Of a stretch of 64,000 nt of DNA, positions 35,201-42,509 are shown in pieces. Below the pieces are notes generated by a model. The model saw only the letters and a program-made list of their open reading frames with translations, was not told the origin of the DNA and made no database searches. A program made the translations under genes and the position numbers. Source of the DNA: CALRQJ02 sp943370285 (lineage in GTDB: Bacteria; Bacteroidota; Bacteroidia; Chitinophagales; Chitinophagaceae); NCBI GenBank assembly GCA_943370285.1, contig CALRQJ020000014.1:46030-110029 (forward strand), given 5' to 3'. Within the stretch, counting starts at the first letter, position 1. Every line of letters begins with the position of its first letter.

Positions 35201-37203
35201 TCACTAGCACAGGCGGAATAGTTACCTTCAATCCTGCAATTACTTATCAATCCGGATATACGTATTATTGGAGGACTGCACCAACCGGCTCTAGCAATTG
35301 GTCTGCGTCTTCGTTCAAATTTGATCAATCCGCTAATCCGGGAATGGGTCAGGGACACTTGTATCAACACTTTACATCCAACTTTAGCAATATTACTTTA
35401 GATAGTAGTAGTCGTAAATTTGGTTTTGCACCAAAGACGAATAATTTATTCATTACACATTCTATTTATCCAACAAGTGGTACAGAAGATGCCCATTTTA
35501 GTATTGCTGTAAATGGATCTCAAATTATTAAGAGTGCTTGTTTAGGTAACTCAATCATCTTTAATGTTTTTGATACCTTGACCTTTAAGCCATGGAGAAA
35601 TGTTACAGGGCAAGATTATGGTAGTGGATGGGCAAATCCAATTTGTTCCAGTAATGGTCGAGAATACAATTTTGAATTTAATTATACCGCCCCAGGCGGA
35701 AGAAATACGGCAAAGAACTTCTTTGATTTAATTCCTAATGGCACTTATGTTACCGCTAGAATGGTTTATGATGGCGATAATGCATGGGCTGCAGAATGGG
35801 CAGAAGATACTTTGTTCTACGGCAGTGGTAATACATTGTACCATCGCTTGAAGCAGCAAGGATTTGCTCAAATTGACTCTTTCTATAAAGCAAGAACTTT
35901 TGCATTTATCTTTAAGAAAAACGATTCGACCAATTTTAGTCCTGTGTATCGTTTGTCTGATGGTATTTACGATAGAATTACTTTATCACAAAACCTTATA
36001 TCTTCCGATACATTAGGTTATATTACTTCACCAAAGTTTGGTCCGTCAAGTTCATGGAGTAGGGTTAAATGGGGTGGCAGTGGCGATGCTAATGATAAAG
36101 TGGCTGTGAAAGTAATTGGTGTTACTAGTACCGGCACCGAAACTGAATTATACCAATTGAGTCAAGCTCAGCAAGATGTAGATATTTCGGCGGTTAATGC
36201 TGCAACTTATCCTTACATCAAACTTAAAATGATCAATCAAGATTCAATTACTGCTTCTCCTTATCAACTCGATTTTTGGAAAGTAGAATTTAATCCTGCG
36301 GCTGAAGGTGCTATTGCTCCTAACTTATACTTCGCCATTACAGATAGTGTTGGTTATCCCGGCTATGCCCAAAATGATACTATGCATATTGGTGTTGCAT
36401 TTAAAAATGTTAGCACTACTGCATTCGATAGTTTGAAGTTGAAGTTGGTATTATACGATTCCTTAACAGGGGCAGCACATAACTTTTTATTACCTAAGAC
36501 AAGGCCTTTGGTTGCAGGCGATACTTTACATGTTGATGCTTTCATCAATGTGGCCACGCTACAAGGAAAGTACAATGTTTATTTGATGGTTAATCCGGAT
36601 AATGATCAACAGGAACAACAGCTGTTTAATAATTTCTTGTACAGATATGTTCACTTAAAAGGTAGTGTGACTTTACCGGTAACATTAACTGATTTCTATG
36701 CCAAATTAAATAATGGAAAAGTAGATGTACAGTGGCGTGTTAGCAACGAACAAAATTTCTCTCGATATGAAGTGGAGCATAGTGTTAACAGTACATCGTT
36801 TATGAGAATTGCAACCGTTCTAGCCACCAATGCCGGAGCAATATCTGCTACTTATGGAACAGTACATCAACAACCGGTATCGGGCAAAAACTACTATAGA
36901 TTGATGTTGATTAATTTAGATGGTAGTTTCAGCTATTCGCCGATAAGAATGGTACAAGTTGGTAAAGGAATGGTGGTAAATGTTTATCCGAATCCTGTAA
37001 AAGACAGATTAAATATTGCGATTAGTAAAGCAGATAATAATCCGTCTACCATTAGATTGATAAATATGTACGGTCAAGTGATGATGCAAAAACAAGTGCC
37101 AAACAATAGCCAGATTGATGTAAGCCAATTGGCAGTAGGAACTTATCTCTTACAGATCGATTCCAATGAAAAGAAAGAAGTATTTAAAATACAGAAGCAA
37201 TAA
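32296..37203 (+). CDS. Gingipain-family (C25) cysteine peptidase-like T9SS surface protein
   Basis: A 1635-residue secreted protein. The signal peptide MLKRVLGLLLLLIATYSTFAQ is followed by an N-terminal PorU/gingipain-like beta domain (EWIDYSKTYYKFKLG). A C25 peptidase domain covers roughly residues 440-800; the catalytic His is H657 in VMYFGHSSATS and the Cys is C687 in IFIANGCSAGN. A CARDB-like domain (SFYVKTKVYNLGRSSTDS), further beta-sandwich domains, and a C-terminal T9SS type A sorting domain (NVYPNPVKDRLNIAI, last ~75 residues) complete it. It is longer than PorU and carries its own sorting domain, so a surface protease is more likely than the sortase itself. No other T9SS component is adjacent. 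Confidence 0.9.
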   Translation: MLKRVLGLLLLLIATYSTFAQLYRNEWIDYSKTYYKFKLGTAFGSDAFGDAKKKGLCRISQANLSAAGIATANAEYIQLWRNGEQVPIYTSVQTGALSGTDYVEFWGEINDGKLDADLYRDPEFQLSDYWSLQTDTAHYFLTINTNTAQNKRLVPTANTIVGNTLSATDFFNYTVQRSFRRRIQAGFSAVLGQRLYSSSYDRGEGYMSKPLGIMGNTCDKEEEIPVFFGNLYPYLSGPGMTVKVNAVGNAQNSRTLKIMLNNDSIAGVQMDYMYDAKFEEGGFAVSRISGGSANIVIRDNSTADCDEVFVSKVELVYPRSFNFGGTTAFEFSLPANPLGHFIKIANFNYGGQPPVLMDLGNGKRYVGDLSIPDSISFVLEGSTAAYQLVLVNANNYVNIAGFETRNFVDFNQPANQGDYLIISNPLIYGSGGNNYVEQYRQYRASTLGGSYNAKLINIHELVDQFAYGVKMHPLSIKNFLRYARANFSAAPKFAFLIGKAVTYNEYRGDEDHPLMDYLNLVPTWGNPASDNMLASEGIVAIPATPIGRLSAISPQEVGDYLQKVQQYEANQADSTQTVANKAWMKNVIQMTGANDLSLGTQLDGYINNYKQILSDTAMGANVINYSKTANPGAYPAAVLDFKNKYENGASLVMYFGHSSATSLDFNLDDPQNYNNQNKYPIFIANGCSAGNHFTFETNRLSNKTTISEKFVLANQRGAIGYLASSHFGVVNYLDSYTQEFYKSFAQRKYGLSVGEAIKDAIATAVQNSGLSDFYARVHAEETAFHGDPAIKLNVRSLPDYLVEATTMSVTPSLITVADDSFYVKTKVYNLGRSSTDSISFRLTRKYPDNSQEVVYTKNIAPVGYVDSVTVALPIVANRDKGTSVLIAQVDYNDILSEVKETNNSSFTQIEIIDDVIKPVFPYTFAIINNASQIKLQASTVNPLKESKQYTIEIDTTTLFNSAFKVSQNITSTGGIVTFNPAITYQSGYTYYWRTAPTGSSNWSASSFKFDQSANPGMGQGHLYQHFTSNFSNITLDSSSRKFGFAPKTNNLFITHSIYPTSGTEDAHFSIAVNGSQIIKSACLGNSIIFNVFDTLTFKPWRNVTGQDYGSGWANPICSSNGREYNFEFNYTAPGGRNTAKNFFDLIPNGTYVTARMVYDGDNAWAAEWAEDTLFYGSGNTLYHRLKQQGFAQIDSFYKARTFAFIFKKNDSTNFSPVYRLSDGIYDRITLSQNLISSDTLGYITSPKFGPSSSWSRVKWGGSGDANDKVAVKVIGVTSTGTETELYQLSQAQQDVDISAVNAATYPYIKLKMINQDSITASPYQLDFWKVEFNPAAEGAIAPNLYFAITDSVGYPGYAQNDTMHIGVAFKNVSTTAFDSLKLKLVLYDSLTGAAHNFLLPKTRPLVAGDTLHVDAFINVATLQGKYNVYLMVNPDNDQQEQQLFNNFLYRYVHLKGSVTLPVTLTDFYAKLNNGKVDVQWRVSNEQNFSRYEVEHSVNSTSFMRIATVLATNAGAISATYGTVHQQPVSGKNYYRLMLINLDGSFSYSPIRMVQVGKGMVVNVYPNPVKDRLNIAISKADNNPSTIRLINMYGQVMMQKQVPNNSQIDVSQLAVGTYLLQIDSNEKKEVFKIQKQ

Positions 37204-37223
37204 ATTATAAAGAAATGTAATAA

Positions 37224-37253
37224 GAGGCTGTCCTAGAAGGGCAGCTTTTTTTT
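37224..37253 (+). terminator. Terminator-like hairpin after the C25 protease gene
   Basis: GCTGTCC and GGGCAGC pair (one G-T) across TAGAA and are followed by eight T and GCGTATA. The same 3' tag occurs at 25273. Confidence 0.75.
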
Positions 37254-37506
37254 GCGTATAACAAAAGCTGAACTATGTAAAAAAAATATGAGAATAGCTT
37301 AGATGAATTACAAACTACAAGAAGCGATTATTGGAGATAAAAGGAGCTGTTGTGGCCAAACAAATGCAGCTACTCATTTATGAGAATGTAGGAAGAATAC
37401 ATGTAAAATGTGCCATTAAAACCAGTCTAAAAGCTGCTAGACTACCTTTTTGAAAAGAAGCTTGTGCTAAAAAAAAATATAAAAATTATCTCCCTATTTT
37501 GCTTCT
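37254..37506. other. Intergenic segment between two similar hairpins
   Basis: No ORF or RNA is recognised. The segment is bounded by AGGCTGTCCTAGAA on the left and, inverted, AGGCTGTCTTAAAA on the right (12 of 14 bases alike), so it may be the inside of a decayed MITE. Confidence 0.4.
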
Positions 37507-37550
37507 AAAAAAGGCTGTCTTAAAACTTTGTTTTAAGACAGCCTTTTTTT
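37507..37550. terminator. 20-bp-stem bidirectional terminator
   Basis: AAAAAAGGCTGTCTTAAAAC and its exact complement are separated by TTT, with A- and T-runs on both sides. It serves the dipeptidase gene on the minus strand and possibly the upstream plus-strand unit. Confidence 0.9.
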
Positions 37551-37571
37551 ATTATTAGGATTGATTTTTTA

Positions 37572-38942
37572 TTACTGCTTCATTTCAGCGAAAAACTGAT
37601 GGAAGTAAGGAATGGTTTCGATACCCTTATAGAAATTAGCAATATCAAATTTCTCATTAGGACTGTGTAGGTTATCACTATCCAATCCAAAACCAAGAAA
37701 AACTGTCTTTAAGCCTAATTCTTGCTCAAACAACGCAGTAATTGGAATGCTTCCGCCACCTCTTACAGGTATAGGTGTTTTGCCAAATGTAGCTTCAATA
37801 GCTTTAGATGCAGCTTTGTATTCAATACTATCAACAGGTGTTAAATAAGGGTTGCCACCATGCAATTCAGTTGCTTTAACCGTAACATAAGGCGGAGCAA
37901 TGCTTTCTAAATGCTTCATCAGCAATGCTGTAATTTTTTCAGTGGTTTGATTGGGCACTAAACGACAACTTATCTTTGCGGTTGCTTTAGAAGGTAGTAC
38001 TGTTTTAGCACCTTCGCCGGTATAACCACCCCAAATACCATTCAATTCTAATGTTGGTCTAATACCTGTTCTTTCGTTGGTGGTATATCCTTTTTCTCCC
38101 CATAATGCAGTTACACCTAGATCTTTTTTAAAATCTCCCTCATTGTAAGGAGCTTTGGCCATTTCAGCTCTTTCGGCAGCACTACTTTCAATCACATCAT
38201 TATAAAAACCAGGAATAGTAATATGATTGTTTTCATCATGCAAACTACTTATCATCTGCGCTAAAATAGTAATAGGGTTTGCTACTGCGCCGCCGTACAC
38301 ACCACTGTGTAAGTCACGGTTAGGGCCGGTAACTTCTAACTCAATATAAGTCAGTCCACGTACCCCAACATCAATGCTTGGGGTATCTAAGCTAATCATA
38401 GCAGTGTCGCTTATTAACACTACATCAGCCTTTAATAAATCTTTTTGAGCCTTAACAAAATCGCCCAAATTAGGGCTACCTACCTCTTCTTCCCCTTCAA
38501 TTAAAAATTTTATGTTAGTTGGAAAAGTACCGGCTGCATTCATTATTTCTAATGCTTTTACATGCATGTAAAACTGTCCTTTATCATCACAACTACCACG
38601 GGCAAAAATTTTGCCATCAATAATGATGGGTTCAAAAGGACCGCTATTCCAAAGTTCTAACGGATCTGCGGGCTGAACATCATAATGGCCATATACCAAA
38701 ACAGTTGGTTTGGTAGGGTCGGTAATTTTTTCGCCGTAAACAATTGGATGACCTTCTGTAGGGTAAATCTCTACTTTATCTGCACCGGCTTGCAATAATC
38801 TTTCTTTTACCGCATGGGCACAAGCTTCCATATCGGCTTTATTTTCACTTTTGGCACTGATACTTGGTATGCGTAACAGTTCAAGCAATTCGTTCAGAAA
38901 ACGATCTTTATGCTGTGCCTGATAATCTTTCCACACTTGCAT
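37572..38942 (-). CDS. M20 family dipeptidase
   Basis: A 456-residue zinc peptidase of the M20 dipeptidase group (carnosinase-like CNDP relatives). Metal ligands and catalytic residues are visible: VLVYGHYDVQP (H86, D88), RGSCDDKGQ (D119/120), IEGEEEVGS (E151/152, catalytic Glu) and LHSPNEKFD near the C-terminus (final His). The lid domain GVRGLTYIELEVTGPNRDLHSGVYGG supplies the dimer-site His. No signal peptide, so cytoplasmic peptide breakdown is expected. ATG at 38942; terminated by the hairpin at 37507. Confidence 0.95.
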   Translation of the reverse strand: MQVWKDYQAQHKDRFLNELLELLRIPSISAKSENKADMEACAHAVKERLLQAGADKVEIYPTEGHPIVYGEKITDPTKPTVLVYGHYDVQPADPLELWNSGPFEPIIIDGKIFARGSCDDKGQFYMHVKALEIMNAAGTFPTNIKFLIEGEEEVGSPNLGDFVKAQKDLLKADVVLISDTAMISLDTPSIDVGVRGLTYIELEVTGPNRDLHSGVYGGAVANPITILAQMISSLHDENNHITIPGFYNDVIESSAAERAEMAKAPYNEGDFKKDLGVTALWGEKGYTTNERTGIRPTLELNGIWGGYTGEGAKTVLPSKATAKISCRLVPNQTTEKITALLMKHLESIAPPYVTVKATELHGGNPYLTPVDSIEYKAASKAIEATFGKTPIPVRGGGSIPITALFEQELGLKTVFLGFGLDSDNLHSPNEKFDIANFYKGIETIPYFHQFFAEMKQ

Positions 38943-39024
38943 AGTTATATTTTTAAGTTTTTAGAATGGATGGCGAAGATAACAAGTAAATAAGTGATTG
39001 TAGGGTTAATAGCAAGTTTTAGGC

Positions 39025-39032
39025 TATTTTTG
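39025..39032 (+). promoter_or_regulatory. -7 element (TATTTTTG) of the hypothetical lipoprotein gene
   Basis: Exact TAnnTTTG match 21 bases before the ATG at 39054. A TTG lies 24 bases upstream, slightly beyond the usual spacing. Confidence 0.5.
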
Positions 39033-39053
39033 AAATTACTTAAAACATGATTT

Positions 39054-39704
39054 ATGCGTTTTGTTCCAACTTTTCTTTCTGTAGTATTCATTGCTGGTAT
39101 ATTAGCCACCGGATGTAAGAAAAAAACAACCACGGCTACAACAAATTACTTGCCTTTGAAGGCGGGCAATAAATGGACGTATAGAAATACACCTCCCGGT
39201 ACTAATAATACGTTGACAGTTACGGATAAGGACACTACTATTAACGGAAGATTATACATGGTTTTAAGTAACTCTGCCGGTCCCAACAATTATTGGGCAA
39301 AATCGGGCAATGATTATTACCGATATGCTTTAACTTCTCAAATACCCGGACAATCAGGTTTAGAAGAATTGTATTTAAAAGGGGAAGTTGCTATAAATAC
39401 TACATGGAATGCTACGCAGCCAATTAATGTTACCGGTATTGGCATGGTCAACATCAAACAGAATTATAAAATCACTGAATTAGGTGTTGCCAAAACCGTA
39501 CAAGGCAAAGTATATAATGATTGTGCACATGTAAGATTAGATTTAGTAGCAGCTATTCCTTTATTAGGTGAGCAAAGTATTGGTGGTGGCGATTTTTATT
39601 ATGCTAATGGCATTGGATTAGTAACGTATACGTTAAATGTTACAGTGCCCGGTCAAGCTGCTATTAATCAGCAAAGCGATTTGATTAGTTACGAATTCAA
39701 ATAA
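39054..39704 (+). CDS. Hypothetical lipoprotein
   Basis: Begins MRFVPTFLSVVFIAGILATGC with lipobox LATGC (Cys near residue 21), followed by KKKTTTATT. The mature domain is beta-rich with the opening YLPLKAGNKWTYRNT, common in Bacteroidota surface lipoproteins of unknown function. Later segments include DYYRYALTSQ and GGGDFYYANGIGLVTYTLNV. No enzyme motif is visible. It ends 4 bases before the end of a convergent kinase gene. Confidence 0.75.
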   Translation: MRFVPTFLSVVFIAGILATGCKKKTTTATTNYLPLKAGNKWTYRNTPPGTNNTLTVTDKDTTINGRLYMVLSNSAGPNNYWAKSGNDYYRYALTSQIPGQSGLEELYLKGEVAINTTWNATQPINVTGIGMVNIKQNYKITELGVAKTVQGKVYNDCAHVRLDLVAAIPLLGEQSIGGGDFYYANGIGLVTYTLNVTVPGQAAINQQSDLISYEFK

Positions 39705-39708
39705 TGTT

Positions 39709-41058
39709 TTAGGCAGAAGGGAGTGTTACGGTAAAACTACTGCCTTTTCCAAGTTGAGATGTAGCTGCAATTGTTCCGCCATTCTTTTCTGCGAACTCTT
39801 TACAAAGACTTAAACCTAAGCCTGTACCTTTTTCATTTTTTGTGCCCGATACACTTTGTGTGGCAATAGGAGAGAAGAGGGACATCGTTTTTTCGGGGCT
39901 CATACCCACACCGTAATCTGTTACTGTAATAGTAATGCGGTCTTTACCAATTACATTAGCATGTAATTCAATCACATCGCCACTATGGCTGAATTTTATA
40001 GCATTTGCAATTAGGTTTCTTAAAATGAGGGTTACATGATTCACATCAGCATACACTAGCAATTTATCATTCACATGTTGGGTTATTGTTAATTGTTTTT
40101 GATGCAAATTGCCTGATAATAAAGACAATGTTTGCAGAATTACGGGTTGTAGTGCAAAGGTTTCCGGAGCAACTTTAATGCCACTAAGTTGGCTATGACT
40201 CCAGTGGAGTAAATTGTCTAAATTATTATGCAGGGCATCTACTTGTAAACCCAAATCAACGCCAAGTTTATTAAAATCTTCTTTGCTAATTATATTACTA
40301 TTGAATAGCATTAATGCACTTTTAAGACTGCCAATTGGCGACCTTAAATCATGAGCAATAATGGAGAATAATTTTTCTTTGGTGTTGTTAAGTGTCATCA
40401 ATTTATCATTACTCAATTCTAACTGTGCTTTCTGTTGTAATAGCTGTTGACGCTGTATTCCCAATAATTCATTTTGCTGCTCAATCTCTTTTTGGTAAGC
40501 CAGATTCTGTTTTTTGAAATACTGTAAAAAAACGATGAAGAAAAATACCCAAAGCACAATATTAATATACCTTCTTGTTTCACTTACGGGTGGATAGTAT
40601 TGATGTTCATGTCCAAATTTGTAAATCAATAAAAACCCGATGGTATTTATAATGCTAAAGAAAATAATGACTTTGAGATCGTCAATTAAAATTAGGTTGA
40701 GACCAATAATCAGCAATAAATAATACTCCATATTATTATTGAACAAAATAGCACTAGCAGCAAATACAAAACTTGCAATTAAGCTCATCAAAAAATTACC
40801 TGTTTGGTGTTTGTTGTAGTGATTAGCAACAATTAAACTCAACTCGGCTAGGAAAGTGATAAAGTTGATAACAGCCAGTAAATAATTTTTTGATACTATG
40901 TTGGTTATTAAGAAAAGTATAGAAGTTGTTCCGCCTAGTAAACAAATTAAATTTAATATCCTCGTAGTTCTTTTTTTTGCAAATGGCATACCTGCAGTAA
41001 CGCCAATATTTTGCAGTCGGGTAATAAAAGCGATAGCATTAGGTATTGTGCCGGTCAT
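39709..41058 (-). CDS. Membrane sensor histidine kinase
   Basis: A 449-residue kinase. About six transmembrane helices (residues ~33-180) form an integral sensor with only short loops, so the signal is probably sensed within the membrane. A coiled coil rich in Gln (185-225) leads to the H-box FSIIAHDLRSPIG (His236). The ATPase domain has an N-box NLIANAIKF near residue 352, VTDYGVGM and the G2 box GTGLGLSL. No response regulator is adjacent, so it is an orphan here. The ATG at 41058 is divergent from pth, 93 bases away. Confidence 0.93.
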   Translation of the reverse strand: MTGTIPNAIAFITRLQNIGVTAGMPFAKKRTTRILNLICLLGGTTSILFLITNIVSKNYLLAVINFITFLAELSLIVANHYNKHQTGNFLMSLIASFVFAASAILFNNNMEYYLLLIIGLNLILIDDLKVIIFFSIINTIGFLLIYKFGHEHQYYPPVSETRRYINIVLWVFFFIVFLQYFKKQNLAYQKEIEQQNELLGIQRQQLLQQKAQLELSNDKLMTLNNTKEKLFSIIAHDLRSPIGSLKSALMLFNSNIISKEDFNKLGVDLGLQVDALHNNLDNLLHWSHSQLSGIKVAPETFALQPVILQTLSLLSGNLHQKQLTITQHVNDKLLVYADVNHVTLILRNLIANAIKFSHSGDVIELHANVIGKDRITITVTDYGVGMSPEKTMSLFSPIATQSVSGTKNEKGTGLGLSLCKEFAEKNGGTIAATSQLGKGSSFTVTLPSA

Positions 41059-41112
41059 GTGTTTTAAGGTTAAATAGCAGAGCTATAACGCAGAATTACC
41101 GGTAATATTGAA

Positions 41113-41144
41113 TTGCTTAGCAATTTCCTTTACTGTTATTTTTG
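41113..41144 (+). promoter_or_regulatory. Consensus promoter of pth
   Basis: TTG (41113-41115), 21-base spacer, TATTTTTG (41137-41144). The -7 ends 7 bases before the ATG at 41152, predicting a leaderless or near-leaderless mRNA. It also excludes longer pth starts. Confidence 0.75.
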
Positions 41145-41151
41145 CAAGGCT

Positions 41152-41727
41152 ATGAATAAATACTTGATTGTAGGATTAGGAAATATTGGGGCAGAATATG
41201 CACATACCCGCCATAATATTGGTTTTGATGTAGTTCTGGCTTTTGCATTAAAGCATGGTGGTATGTTTAGGGTTGACCGTTTGGCCGAAGTGGCAGAAGT
41301 AAAACTAAAGGGTAGAACTTTTATCTGCATAAAACCTACTACTTACATGAATTTGAGTGGAAAAGCTTTCAAATATTGGCAAGACAAAGAAAAAGTGGCG
41401 TTAGACAATACACTTACCATTGTTGATGATTTGGCTTTACCGCTCTCCAAAATAAGGCTTAGGCCAAGTGGAAGCGATGCCGGGCATAATGGTTTAAAAG
41501 ACATTCAGCTTACGCTGGGTACCGATAAATACCCCAAACTTCGATTTGGTATTGGAAATGATTTTCCCAAAGGTCGGCAGGTTGATTTTGTTTTGGGCAA
41601 ATGGGATAGTAAAGAACAACCCATTGTAAATCAAAAGATTGACCAATGTGTAGCTGTAATTGAAGATTTTGCTTTCATGGGCATTGAAAAGGCTATGAAT
41701 GCTGTAAATAAATTGGATTTTATATAA
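41152..41727 (+). CDS. pth: Peptidyl-tRNA hydrolase
   Basis: Recycles tRNA from prematurely released peptidyl-tRNA. The start at 41152 gives MNKYLIVGLGNIGAEYAHTRHN, which contains the catalytic His (H21) and Asn (N11). The downstream LTIVDDLALPLSKIRLRPSGSDAGHNGLKDI carries the catalytic Asp and the second family signature. Length 191 residues, typical for bacterial Pth. It is transcribed from a consensus promoter whose -7 is almost at the ATG. Confidence 0.96.
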   Translation: MNKYLIVGLGNIGAEYAHTRHNIGFDVVLAFALKHGGMFRVDRLAEVAEVKLKGRTFICIKPTTYMNLSGKAFKYWQDKEKVALDNTLTIVDDLALPLSKIRLRPSGSDAGHNGLKDIQLTLGTDKYPKLRFGIGNDFPKGRQVDFVLGKWDSKEQPIVNQKIDQCVAVIEDFAFMGIEKAMNAVNKLDFI

Positions 41728-41853
41728 TAAACTAGCGTCTTTTGAGTTTATATTAGCGTCAAAATATGGTGTAAGTAGTGCCCAAACGTTGATCCGCCCC
41801 TTTTGAGGCAGTAAAACCGCGGTACACTTAATCAGCATTTTAAAATAAAATCC

Positions 41854-42465
41854 ATGAAAATTTTCTGCGTAGGAAGAAATTATATTGATCATGCCAAGGA
41901 ATTAGGAAATGATATACCGGATGAGCCGGTCATTTTTCTAAAGCCTAAAAGTGCATTATTACAATCTCATACCCCATTTTATTATCCCGAGTTTTCGAAT
42001 GAGCTTCATTACGAGGCAGAATTGGTGTTACGCATCAGTAAAAACGGAAAATATATACCCGAAAGGCAGGCATCTAAATATTATAATGCTATCACCGTTG
42101 GTATCGACTTTACTGCCCGTGATGTGCAAAATGAACTCAAGAAAAAAGGATTGCCTTGGGAAAAAGCCAAAGCTTGGGATAATTCAGCCGTTGTTGGCAA
42201 GTGGACAGATTTAACAGCCGATATCCTCCGCAATCCCATTCACTTTTCTATGCTCAAGAATAAAGAGCTTGTTCAAACAGGTGTGAATAAAGAGATGATT
42301 TTCAGCTTTGACCAAATTGTTTCTCACATCTCTAACTATTTTTCGCTAAACATCGGAGATTTGGTTTTCACCGGAACTCCAGCCGGCGTAGGCGAATGTG
42401 TAGTGGGTGACCAACTCGAAGGTTTTTTCGAAAAAGAAAAAGTTTTTGAGTTAGAAATCAAGTAA
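41854..42465 (+). CDS. Fumarylacetoacetate hydrolase family protein
   Basis: A 203-residue FAH-fold enzyme in the minimal size class of acylpyruvate hydrolases and oxaloacetate decarboxylases (FAHD1-like). CVGRNYIDHAKELGN at the N-terminus, FSNELHYEAELVLRI with the metal-binding Glu residues (about 52-58), and VGIDFTARDVQ with the third metal ligand Asp are all intact. DLVFTGTPAGVGE is the conserved C-terminal loop. The exact substrate is open. It is followed 44 bases later by the E1 dehydrogenase gene on the same strand. Confidence 0.9.
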   Translation: MKIFCVGRNYIDHAKELGNDIPDEPVIFLKPKSALLQSHTPFYYPEFSNELHYEAELVLRISKNGKYIPERQASKYYNAITVGIDFTARDVQNELKKKGLPWEKAKAWDNSAVVGKWTDLTADILRNPIHFSMLKNKELVQTGVNKEMIFSFDQIVSHISNYFSLNIGDLVFTGTPAGVGECVVGDQLEGFFEKEKVFELEIK

Positions 42466-42509
42466 AATTTTGCCTGCCAGCGGATTCTGATAAATGCCTG
42501 CAACTACAG

